A DNA stretch of 10,017 nucleotides, from positions 1 through 10,017 of the forward strand of contig JAJDEK010000339.1 in NCBI GenBank assembly GCA_029259875.1. The letters are read 5' to 3'. Shown piece after piece: positions 1 to 7,800 of this stretch. The translations under genes and the position numbers were made by a program. The stretch is from Planctomycetaceae bacterium (GTDB lineage Bacteria > Planctomycetota > Planctomycetia > Planctomycetales > Planctomycetaceae). The notes beneath the pieces were generated by a model, which had not been told where the DNA came from, did no database searches, and worked only from the letters and a program-made list of their open reading frames with translations. Numbering within the stretch: the first letter of the stretch is position 1; every line of letters begins with the position of its first letter.

Positions 1-818
1 TCAGAATTAAATTTTGAGCCGAAGTTCAAAATTTGCATATTCGCGTCTGAAATATTTCCTCGACGTGGTTTGCTTGTAAGTCGTATTTCTGGTATTCCGT
101 CTGAGCCTCGCTTGACAGTTTGGGTGTCCGGGTCGAATTGATATTCGTCTTTTCCTTGTTTCTGGTCGATCTGAAGTTCCCAGGTCTCCGTGTGTTTTCC
201 AGAAGGGTCATTCTTCAGAATTGCCAGAGGAAATGCAGGAATAGAAACATTTTCAAATGGACGAATACCGATAATATTATTATCAATAGAAGCTTCGATC
301 TGTGTTCCAGTCGACCCCAGATTTGTCTGCATTAAATCAGACATCAATTCTGCCACAGGGTTATTGAGTCGACTCGCGTGTTGCGTTTTAATTTGCACAC
401 TCGTAGGCTGATTATCGGTTTGTACAAATTGTCGCGTGCCGGTACCAGCTATGGGAATTGATTTCCCAAAAAGTAAGTTGTCATCTTTGGTCAGTTGAAT
501 TCCAATTCTTTGTCCGGCAACAGTATTCAGTATAATTGCTTTATTAGCTGTCTTTTCTGCCCGATCCATAAGGGTTTGGTAATCAGGTTTATCCTTCAAC
601 AATTCATCTGATGCCAATTCGTGTCCAGCTGCCAAAACTGCCGTTTCGACACAGGTCGTCACTTCCAAAGAAGCAGCGTCCAACCAGAGCCGATTGACAA
701 TCAGTGCAATACCAGCCAATACAACCAGTAACACCATCGCGGCCAGAGGAGTAATGACCCCTCGTCGACTGGCGACGGCCTGTGATGCTATGATGTTGGC
801 TTTCTGGTAACGTTTCAT
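1..818 (-). CDS. TadG-like Flp pilus assembly protein, C-terminus cut by window edge
   Basis: Reading leftward from ATG at 818-816, 272 codons stay open to the window edge, so the gene is incomplete at its 3' end. The N-terminus is basic, then has RRG at residues 18-20 followed by a single membrane helix (about 21-41) and a stretch reading LWLDAASLEV...CVETAVLAAGHEL. This is the pattern of the Tad/TadG N-terminal domain, in which one helix leads into a short helical segment with an Ala-rich D/E-containing end. The rest (about 70-272) is a soluble, mostly polar, presumably extracytoplasmic domain that I cannot assign. It lies 65 bases downstream of cpaB in the same direction, so it is probably co-transcribed. 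No clear Shine-Dalgarno precedes the ATG. TTG 836 or CTG 833 are in-frame alternatives but less natural. TadG-type proteins are thought to be minor pilus or tip components; that role is family knowledge, not shown here. Confidence 0.8.
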   Translation of the reverse strand, partial: MKRYQKANIIASQAVASRRGVITPLAAMVLLVVLAGIALIVNRLWLDAASLEVTTCVETAVLAAGHELASDELLKDKPDYQTLMDRAEKTANKAIILNTVAGQRIGIQLTKDDNLLFGKSIPIAGTGTRQFVQTDNQPTSVQIKTQHASRLNNPVAELMSDLMQTNLGSTGTQIEASIDNNIIGIRPFENVSIPAFPLAILKNDPSGKHTETWELQIDQKQGKDEYQFDPDTQTVKRGSDGIPEIRLTSKPRRGNISDANMQILNFGSKFNS

Positions 819-883
819 GAGTGTTAAATTCAGCAATCATCAACAATGGGAAGAAAGAACTCAGCGATAGATTCTAGGATTCG

Positions 884-1972
884 TTAACGTCCTACTCTAC
901 GGTTTTGTGCAAAGGAACGAGTGCCTGAACCCTGTCTACCGTTAGGTGCACCTTGTGATCCAGATTGTGCGGTTGGTCCTACTTCTCTTTGACCACTGCC
1001 TGAAGCGCCAGGAGCTTGGCGTGCGGGAGCACTAATAGAACCTCTATCGTAATTAGATCCTCGATCGCGTCCCCAGTCCGGATTTAGGTATCCACCTGAG
1101 TTGAATGCACGGCTGCGACCGCCATTAAAGTTGTTGTAATCTCCAATACGCAAGCCGTTACGATCGAATTCGTTTACACTACGACTGGAGCCATAGTAGC
1201 CTTCAATGACAAATGGTTTAGGGGGCTCTGCTAGTTTTTCAGGGGCTTTCAGTCCCAAGATTTCATATAGGGTTGCGCGGTCTGCACTACTGACGGCCAC
1301 GCCGCCATTTCCCTTGCCTTCCGGATTATAGCTCATCGTGATATCACCCTTGTCACGAGCGAGAATCATGATGTTGGCCTGTTCCGGAGTTAACTCAAGC
1401 GTCACGTTTGTGCCTCGTCTTGAATTAGAACTTTGTGTGTAGCTTCGATTAATGGCAATGACGCGAACGCCATTGAATAAGGTGAGAGTCAACCCGCCAT
1501 TCAAGCGACTGTCATCGGTCATGCCTGTTGGAGTCATGTGGACATCAACGTATTCTCCTGGTTTAATCAGTCCATCCACAAGATCAACTGATGATTCAAG
1601 GGGTACAGAGATGGCACGCATTCCCGGATCGACTTTAAGCGGCGGGGTTTCTCCGGCAGGGTAGAGCTGGCCAGTTGAGATTGGGGTTGCAGCCGGAATA
1701 GGCTCTTTAACAATTCGTCCAACGATAACACGATTCGAAGTCATCATTTCCGGCTTCAAATCTTTGATGGCGATCGGACCTAGTCCCAAATGCTCTTCAG
1801 TGACCAACGTACCTGGTTCTAATTCACTGATCGCCATGGGAATGTTTCGTGTTGCAATCGGCGGTGCTTCTTCCTTTCCCGCCAGTAATCTCTTTCCGAT
1901 ATATGCTGCAATCAGGATTCCAAAGATGCCAAACATCAACAGTGTCACTTTTGCAGGGGTCAGGCTTTTCAC
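884..1972 (-). CDS. cpaB: Flp pilus assembly protein CpaB/RcpC
   Basis: A 362-residue protein starting at GTG 1972-1970, supported by GGGAG (1986-1982) nine bases upstream. Residues 9-27 form one membrane anchor. Residues of about 39-102 form a SAF-type domain (ATRNIPMAISELEPGTLVT at its start, then I-P-A-A-T-P-I). Residues of about 110-225 match the RcpC/CpaB domain (MRAISVPLESSVDLVDGLI, then PGEYVDVH and VTLELTPEQA). CpaB acts in the periplasm and is thought to work with the secretin during Flp pilus biogenesis. Residues 258-362 form an unusual tail rich in Gly, Ser, Arg, Asn and Gln with no visible fold. The gene lies 133 bases after tadE and 65 before the tadG-like gene. The start overlaps the stop of a possible short leader (GTGA), which suggests translational coupling. 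Confidence 0.92.
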   Translation of the reverse strand: MKSLTPAKVTLLMFGIFGILIAAYIGKRLLAGKEEAPPIATRNIPMAISELEPGTLVTEEHLGLGPIAIKDLKPEMMTSNRVIVGRIVKEPIPAATPISTGQLYPAGETPPLKVDPGMRAISVPLESSVDLVDGLIKPGEYVDVHMTPTGMTDDSRLNGGLTLTLFNGVRVIAINRSYTQSSNSRRGTNVTLELTPEQANIMILARDKGDITMSYNPEGKGNGGVAVSSADRATLYEILGLKAPEKLAEPPKPFVIEGYYGSSRSVNEFDRNGLRIGDYNNFNGGRSRAFNSGGYLNPDWGRDRGSNYDRGSISAPARQAPGASGSGQREVGPTAQSGSQGAPNGRQGSGTRSFAQNRRVGR

Positions 1973-2025
1973 CGGATCAATCTCCCATAACTGAATGAAG
2001 CAGTATATTCAAATGCTTCCAACAT
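1969..2025 (-). CDS. possible 18-codon leader peptide coupled to cpaB
   Basis: Minus-strand reading gives ATG TTG GAA ... ATC CGG TGA, predicted peptide MLEAFEYTASFSYGRLIR. AGGAGGG (2033-2027) lies immediately before it. The spacing to the ATG is only 2 bases counted from AGGAGG, while the adjacent in-frame TTG (2022-2020) has a normal 5 bases, so TTG may be the true start. The TGA at 1971-1969 overlaps the cpaB GTG (1972-1970) in a GTGA arrangement, typical of translational coupling. The peptide has no run of a single amino acid, so classical attenuation is not suggested. An ORF this short can arise by chance; the strong ribosome-binding sequence and the overlap are the only support. Confidence 0.3.
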   Translation of the reverse strand: MLEAFEYTASFSYGRLIR

Positions 2026-2026
2026 T

Positions 2027-2050
2027 CCCTCCTGTTAATTCGTCGGAGGG
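2027..2050 (-). promoter_or_regulatory. hairpin that could mask the ribosome-binding site upstream of cpaB
   Basis: On the minus strand CCCTCC (2050-2045) pairs perfectly with GGAGGG (2032-2027) across a 12-base loop. The right arm is the core of the AGGAGGG ribosome-binding sequence of the possible leader ORF. No T-run follows on the transcribed side, so this is not an intrinsic terminator. Folding would hide the ribosome-binding sequence. A regulatory role is inferred. Confidence 0.35.
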
Positions 2051-2105
2051 CTACACGGTTATTTCAATATAAAATAAAGTGATTTTGAGTAGACTTGTTA
2101 TTGGT

Positions 2106-2525
2106 TTACTCTTTAATCATTCTGGTTTCTGAATACAAATTTTGTTTATTTAAGTCGTAACCAATGGGCCAGAGCAGGTTCGGAGAAGCCAGAGCCATAG
2201 GTATGCTCACTGCAACCATGACGACATCTCCCGAATGTTCTCCCATCTCAGCTTGGATCACCGCCCCTTGTCCTAATTGTGGCGGAAGTATTTTCAGTAC
2301 TTCTTGTTCTACGTTTTCCTGTGTTACACCTGGCAATGTTGCCAGGCGAGCGCCAATGCGGCTGGCTTCAACAACATCTGCACGTGCGTAAAACAGGAGC
2401 GTAAACTCCAAAAGTGCAAACAAAACAATTCCAAAGATTGGTAATACCAACACAAGTTCCATGCTCAGGAACCCTGTTCGCTTTGTTTGCTTCTTATTTT
2501 TTTTATGAATTCGTTTGAATTTCAT
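2106..2525 (-). CDS. TadE-type pseudopilin
   Basis: A 139-residue protein starting at ATG 2525. A very basic leader (residues 1-16, many Lys and Arg) precedes G18-FLSME, where E23 is at +5 relative to cleavage after G18, the class III prepilin peptidase site used in Tad systems. A hydrophobic helix follows (about 24-46, LVLVLPIFGIVLFALLEFTLLF), then the TadE-like continuation ARADVVEASRIGARLATLPG. The remaining C-terminal part is a short periplasmic domain. TadE proteins are minor pilins or pseudopilins matured by TadV, and a TadV-type peptidase is encoded 53 bases upstream. No strong Shine-Dalgarno sits before the ATG. The length fits the family. The assignment is secure at family level; the exact role in the pilus is unknown. 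Confidence 0.88.
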   Translation of the reverse strand: MKFKRIHKKNKKQTKRTGFLSMELVLVLPIFGIVLFALLEFTLLFYARADVVEASRIGARLATLPGVTQENVEQEVLKILPPQLGQGAVIQAEMGEHSGDVVMVAVSIPMALASPNLLWPIGYDLNKQNLYSETRMIKE

Positions 2526-2578
2526 AGTCGAAATACTTTCGTCGATTTCTTATTACTCTAGTTTTCCCGTTAGAACTA

Positions 2579-3148
2579 CTATTGGAGCACTACCGATTTA
2601 ATGACCATCCAGGTGGTCACGCTCCAAGTAGCCAGTACAACAGGAAGTGCAAAAGGCATCAGGCCTCGCTTTTGCTTTTGTTCCATTGTTTCCGGTTTAA
2701 ATTTCTTCTTATTCTTTACAGTCTTACCCGTTGCCAAATACGTTTCTTTGGTTTTTCGAGTTCCACGCCTGAGCACACTCCAGAACAGAATCGCAAATGA
2801 ACCAAATAGAACAAAGATAGTGCCAACAATCATGACGGCGAGTGTTGCTTTAAACCCTAACCAGATAGATAAGGCGCCCATCATTTTCACGTCTCCGGCG
2901 GCACCACTACCAACCATCCAGATCAGAAAAAATGATCCAAATCCTGCCAGAAAACCCAAGCCACCATACATCAGACCTTCCCATCCATTGAAAACCACTT
3001 GATAAATAATGCCGAGAACAAAGAATGGGACAGTTAGTACGTTATAGATTTTTCTCGCTTTAAAGTCCGTGATGGCTGCAATGACTGTGAAGATCCCCAC
3101 ACTAATTGCCATGACGTACAGTGAGAGCTGTGTTAACGGAAAATCCAT
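2579..3148 (-). CDS. A24-family prepilin peptidase (TadV/CpaA type)
   Basis: A 189-residue polytopic membrane protein starting at ATG 3148. The two catalytic aspartates of the family are present: D28 in TDFKARKIYN and D86 in GAAGDVKMMG. There are membrane helices at roughly 8-26, 38-54, 58-79, 92-125 (probably two) and 165-187, and a strongly basic loop at 127-161. The N-terminal methylation domain of PilD-type enzymes is absent, as expected for the short TadV class. It should cleave the leader peptides of Flp pilin and TadE-type proteins at the inner membrane. One oddity is that the usual GxGD motif reads AAGD (A83-A84-G85-D86), so its first glycine is replaced by alanine. It is the first visible gene of the leftward tad run, and the region upstream is non-coding. 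Confidence 0.88.
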   Translation of the reverse strand: MDFPLTQLSLYVMAISVGIFTVIAAITDFKARKIYNVLTVPFFVLGIIYQVVFNGWEGLMYGGLGFLAGFGSFFLIWMVGSGAAGDVKMMGALSIWLGFKATLAVMIVGTIFVLFGSFAILFWSVLRRGTRKTKETYLATGKTVKNKKKFKPETMEQKQKRGLMPFALPVVLATWSVTTWMVIKSVVLQ

Positions 3149-3189
3149 TTGTTATCTTTTCAATCAGTTTTGTCTTGTTATGAAATTCC

Positions 3190-3243
3190 TACCATTACTA
3201 GCTGGTAGCGATACTAGTGCATCTATTTTGTACCTATTACTAG
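3190..3243. repeat. direct repeat TACC(T)ATTACTAG upstream of tadV
   Basis: TACCATTACTAG (3190-3201) recurs as TACCTATTACTAG (3231-3243), with one inserted T and a start-to-start distance of 41 bases, near four helical turns. A third ACTAG core, within the palindrome ACTAGT (3213-3218), lies between them. The left copy is also part of CTACCA-N8-TGGTAG (3189-3208) and the right copy of CCTA-TTAC-TAGG (3233-3244). The block lies 40-100 bases before the tadV start, where a regulator of pilus transcription could bind. That role is inferred only. Confidence 0.4.
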
Positions 3244-3759
3244 GTGTTGAAAATATACATCATGTTTCCTACGCGATGCTTTTAATCTGAAAAAATTCCA
3301 CATGTTGACTTGCTTCACTGTTTTCAATAAGCAACATCGATCACTGGAATTGATAGATCTATTATAATTGGACTTCTAAAGACAATCGTGAAAATCCTTA
3401 CAATCTGCCTATCGTGGAATGAGTTACGAGGAGTCGACCAGAATACTCATTGTGGAACGACTAAAATGGCCTCACCAAAATAGCGTAAGCGGTTGTTATC
3501 ATTAGAGCCTGGGAACGTAGATAACGTACAGACAGGGATTTTTGAGTTTTCAATTAACGAGAAAAGTATTACGAATTCAAAATGCTGACGGTTCACGACC
3601 AGCAGTGAGATTCCTAGAATGGTATTAGTTTGAAAAAACGTAATAACCCGGAAAATCAGACAATATTCTGAGGATTTTATCTGGTTCTAAAGCAACATCT
3701 CGAAATGAGATTCGGAATTCGATTTCAGAGCTGTGGACAAGAGATCTAAAACACATTTC

Positions 3760-3766
3760 AAGGAGG
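3760..3766 (+). promoter_or_regulatory. strong ribosome-binding site that fixes a TTG start
   Basis: AAGGAGG lies 8 bases before TTG 3775-3777. The longer reading frame from GTG 3733 would place this sequence inside the coding region and lacks a comparable site of its own. Confidence 0.8.
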
Positions 3767-3774
3767 GTATCACA

Positions 3775-4560
3775 TTGAATTCCACTGAATTGATAAATAC
3801 AGCTGAGACTGCTGCACGGCTGGGAGCACAATGCCTGCTGGATTGGGTCGACAAATTCCAAGTCTCTGAAAAAGGAAGAGCTGATTTGGTAACTGACGCC
3901 GACTTTGCTTCACAAACAGCAATTGTGGAGCATATCAGCCAACGGTTTCCGACTCACCATATGCTGGGCGAAGAGGGATTAGCTTACGAGGAAGGAGACT
4001 CAGACTATCGTTGGGTAATTGACCCGCTTGATGGAACGTCAAATTATGTCCATGGATTCCCTTACTACTGTGTTTCGATTGGCCTCGAATTTCAGGGTGA
4101 ATTGATTTTGGGGGTGGTCTACGATCCTAACAATGATGAGATGTTTTCTGCTTTTCTTAAGCAAGGGGCGAAGTTGAATGGGAATCCAATTAACCCTTCT
4201 CAGATTCCGTCTCTTGACCAGGCGATGGTGGTGGCAAGTTTACCTGTCGGGACTTCAGCACAAGATATTGCCGTTGAGCGATTTTTACGAGTACTACCTG
4301 AAGCACAGACAGTGCAACGTACTGGCTCTGCTGCTTTAAATTTATGCTATGTTTCCGCCGGTCGGATTGATGGTTACTGGTCCAGCAATCTGAAACCGTG
4401 GGATATGGCAGCCGGCGTGCTCATTTGCAGAGAATCCGGAGGTACTGTGACTTCAATCGAAGATCGTTCATATTCCATTGAAATTCCTAGTATTCTCGCA
4501 ACAAATGGAACAAATATTCATACGGAACTACAAACGTTGTTAACTGAGACGCTTTTTTAG
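3775..4560 (+). CDS. inositol monophosphatase family phosphatase
   Basis: A 261-residue protein if started at TTG 3775, the normal length for the family. With this start the N-terminus reads MNSTELINTAETAARLGAQ, which matches the usual opening helix; the upstream GTG at 3733 would add 14 basic residues. Diagnostic metal and substrate motifs are all present: LVTDAD (38-43), GEEG (65-68, E66 a metal ligand), WVIDPLDGTSNYVHGFP (80-96, D83 and D86 metal ligands) and PWDMAAG (208-214, D210). It should be a soluble, Mg2+-dependent, Li+-sensitive phosphomonoesterase acting on inositol phosphates or a related substrate such as a nucleotide or sugar phosphate; the sequence does not decide which. It is probably transcribed alone: it is divergent from the tad genes and 256 bases separate it from the next gene. 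No obvious terminator hairpin follows the TAG. Confidence 0.9.
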   Translation: MNSTELINTAETAARLGAQCLLDWVDKFQVSEKGRADLVTDADFASQTAIVEHISQRFPTHHMLGEEGLAYEEGDSDYRWVIDPLDGTSNYVHGFPYYCVSIGLEFQGELILGVVYDPNNDEMFSAFLKQGAKLNGNPINPSQIPSLDQAMVVASLPVGTSAQDIAVERFLRVLPEAQTVQRTGSAALNLCYVSAGRIDGYWSSNLKPWDMAAGVLICRESGGTVTSIEDRSYSIEIPSILATNGTNIHTELQTLLTETLF

Positions 4561-4816
4561 CCAGCTTTGAGATTCGTTCTTTAATGTGCCCAAAATACGA
4601 CGTATGATATATGGTATCAAAGGGGACATTATAGGAATTTGACTTTGATGCCATGTGGACATGTGTGATCGTTTCGTTTTGAGGTCGAAAGACTCTCATT
4701 CTATCAGATATTGAGGGACGGGTCTTGGGTTCTCGTTGTGTATTCGTTCCCTCTTAAAATGTATCATTTCCAGTCAGATTTTTCTTGCGCCCGTGATATG
4801 GGATCGATCTTTGATT
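4561..4816. other. intergenic region before the large exported protein pair
   Basis: These 256 bases separate the monophosphatase gene from the large-protein operon and probably hold the operon promoter, though no convincing -35/-10 pair is seen. Two short inverted repeats are present: TGATA-TATGG-TATCA (4605-4619) and CATGT-GG-ACATG (4652-4663). Both are short enough to occur by chance. The frame of the downstream gene is open from 4736, but the sequence before ATG 4817 does not look like protein of this family. Confidence 0.45.
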
Positions 4817-7800
4817 ATGTCATATTTTGCTCGTTTACTTATAGTCTCTTTGGGGCTGTTTTTGCTGTTGTCATTCGGCGTTGAACATTCGTCTGACAAT
4901 CTTTATGCGCAAAAACAGTCCACACTCAGAGACAATGCCAAAAAAAGCGAGAGTAAAGCCAACTTAGAAAAAACACCTCTGAAAGCTGCCAAACAAGACA
5001 AAGGCAGTCCAAAATCTGAAAAAGGTGTTTCAGGTTCAAAAGCATCAAAGGTTGAGAAGCAGAGGCAGGAAAAAGCAAACACGAAACAAGAAGTGTTTAT
5101 CAAAGGAGACGACGGCCAGTATTTACCTTTACCAAACCTGAGTTTAGATCAGGTATTAGATTATTTGAAGCAAAAGCAGGTGATACAACCTGAACACTCA
5201 CCAAAGTATGCGGTTTCTTCTGTTTCGCTTTCTGGTGAAGTTAAAAAAGATCGTGCGATTCTCGAAGCGCGGATAGTTGTATTGATCAATGAAGCAGATA
5301 CATGGATCCGCGTCCCTTTAAAGCTCAATGAATCGATCTTCCTGAAAACAAGTTATTCTGGTGAAGGAGAGTCGAGTCCAGGTGGGTTTAATCGTACAGA
5401 AGGATATCTCTGGTGGTTTCGGGGTAAAGGGACTCATGAAATCAATCTCACACTGAGTATTTCGCTTAAACAGCAATTGCCTTCAAGACGCCTTCAATTA
5501 TTATTACCTCAGACAGCCGTCAGTAATTTACAGTTAAAAGTGCCGTTACCACAAATCAGTCTTGAGGTTCCCACAGGAGTCGCTGTATCGAAAAAAGCAA
5601 TTTCTGATAATCAGAGCTTGGTAGAAATGTTCGGGTTAGGTGATCAACTAGATCTTTCCTGGCAGCCTATTCCTGATGAAAAGAAAGTCGAAACAGTCTT
5701 ACAAGCTGAGACACTGCTTACGACAGATTTCACTTCAGATTCTGTGTTGCTGAATGCCTCACAATCAATCAAAGCTTTAACGGGCAGCTTTCAGTCAGTC
5801 AAAGTCAAACTACCTGAGACATTTCAATTACTGGATGTGAAATGTGAGGGTTATAAAAGCCATAAAGTCGCAAAGGGGAATCTGGTAGAGGTGTCACTGA
5901 CTGAACCCACTGTTGGGCCGATTGAATTGCAGTGGACTCTGGAAACAGAATTTCCTGAAGCGAATGGTCATTTTTTAATCGACGGTTTTGATGTTGAACG
6001 AGCCAAGAGGCAAACTGGTATTATTGATATTCAGACCCTTGAGGGATATCGCATTTTTCGGGAAGAGGGGCAAAATAAATTTGTCTATCAAATCAAATCG
6101 AATCAGAAAGATTTGGATAGTTCATATCGCTTTCTGAAACAGCCATTTCAATTACCCCTACAAATTGAGCGAGTCAAACCATACTTCTCTGCCAAGCCTT
6201 ATTATCTGGTGCAGATGTATGGGAATCGAGCTGAACTCGAGGCGCGAGTCCAAATTAACGTATTTCAAGGTGCATTGGACAAGGTGTCAATTAACTGGCC
6301 GCATCGAGTCGAAGAAGGTTGGGAATTGGAATTGATGCAGGAACCTTCGCTGACTGAAGCTATTGAGATCGACCAGACTCAAGCAGGAAGGATTAATATT
6401 AATTTACTGAAACGATCCAAGGGTGCGTTCGAAATTACCTTCCGTGCTCGGCGTCCTGTGATTGCAGATGAGGAGCCATTTAGTTTTACTCTTCCCGAAA
6501 TCAAAGCGCCCAGTCTCTCTGCAACTTCCTTGGTGATTGCCAATAATTTTAACGTCGTAACTGATCTGACACCTTCTCCTAAAACGCAAGTTCTCTCGTC
6601 TCCTTTAGTACAAATCAAGAAATTTTCTCTGCCTCCTGAAGTTCAAGCATTGAGAAAGAATGAATTCCAAATTCAACCTGGTGCGAATGAATTTTCAGCA
6701 GTGGTTTCGATCCATACTCAAGAGATAGTTGCCACAAGTGCAGCACTACTGGAGGTAGATGATTCAAAGGTACGTGTCGAGCAGGAAATTAAATATCTCA
6801 TCGAATATGAACCACTTTCAGAAGTTCGATTGCTTGTACCATTGTCGTTGAAAAATCATGTTGATTTTTATTTGGATGATGAGCAAAACCCTCTTGTACC
6901 GACTTGGATTTCGGATGAATCAGATCCCATTCAAAATGCGCGACTTTCATTACGAAGCAAAAAATTGGGACCAGTGAAAATCACTGCTATCTATTTATTA
7001 CCTCAAATTTCTGAAACTGAGGTGTCTGTCCCACTGATTCGTTCTGATGATGTTCCCTATTCAGAAAGCCGATTTGAACTTTTATTGCAGGATGAAGCGG
7101 GATCAGATCATATCGAAGTCGAGAGTATGGATTCTGCATGGCAGCAGCAGTTGGCCATGAATAAGAATGCATTTTGGAGAGCCGTTGATCCCGAGGCAGA
7201 TATCAATCTGAAACTCAAAAAAAGTGATTCTCCAGCATTATTTTCTTATGCGATCCGTCAGGCATGGATTCATTGCAGTCTCGATTTAGCAGGCCTTTAT
7301 AAGGCTCGCGCACAATACCAGTTTCCTGTTACTCCACGAACACTTTCTTTCAAGATGCCTGAAAACGCGAATATTAAAATCGATGAGGTTTGGTGGAACG
7401 AGCAGCCAATAACATTCAATCAAACTTTGGAGACTTCTAATGAATACTTGCTCAGTTTGCCTGTGACTAAAAGAAACGAAAACTTACTGAATGTTCTCAC
7501 CATTAAGTACCATTCCACAAAAAGAATGCAAGATTCACATTTCAGTCTACTTTCGGTTGGAGCTGCTGAATTTTCAAATAATTTGTGGGTAGAAAAGACA
7601 ATGTGGAAAGTGAGTCTCCCCAATAACGAGCATCTATTTACGATTCCGCGTGGCTATACCCCCCAGTTTCGTTGGGAAAATCAAGGCGTTTTCTGGTCGC
7701 GTCAGTTTGCAGGTCAGGATGAAATTCCTGTTGCTTTGAAAAATGCGCCGCTGGAACCAAATGATTCCAGCGGAATGAATGGCTATCAGTTTTACCGGCT

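Larger units (their letters stand above)
3149..3774. other. non-coding divergent region between the tad run and the monophosphatase gene
   Basis: No convincing gene is seen on either strand in this 626-base stretch, and in particular no small Flp pilin with its GxxxxEY-type signature. It must carry at least the leftward promoter for tadV and probably the rightward promoter for the monophosphatase gene, but I cannot point to a -10/-35 pair with confidence. Notable sequence elements are the TACC(T)ATTACTAG direct repeat near tadV, the 6-base inverted repeat 3189-3194/3203-3208, and GTTATC (3495-3500) facing GATAAC (3520-3525). Confidence 0.6.

Noticed and set aside
604..846. Minus-strand reading frame of 80 codons next to the tadG-like start
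   Set aside because: It overlaps the tadG-like gene in another frame. That gene's own frame has the Tad N-terminal helix and stays open to the edge, while this one has no helix, motif or plausible start context.
2601..3002. Plus-strand reading frame of 133 codons antisense to tadV
   Set aside because: It lies wholly opposite a well-supported peptidase gene. Its Pro/Thr-rich, irregular translation looks like the shadow of hydrophobic codons on the other strand.
3254..3268. Very short minus-strand ORF (ATG ATG TAT ATT TTC ...) upstream of tadV
   Set aside because: It is only seven codons long, with a poor ribosome-binding sequence and no coupling to tadV.
4605..4663. Two short inverted repeats (TGATA/TATCA and CATGT/ACATG)
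   Set aside because: The arms are only 5 bases and no T-run follows, so neither a terminator nor an operator can be supported.
4487..4699. Minus-strand reading frame of 70 codons partly in the gap after the monophosphatase gene
   Set aside because: It overlaps the end of a sound gene, has no ribosome-binding site I can see and no family features.
4736..4816. N-terminal extension of the first large protein from TTG 4736
   Set aside because: The extra 27 residues would bury the signal peptide that begins at ATG 4817, and no ribosome-binding site precedes the TTG.
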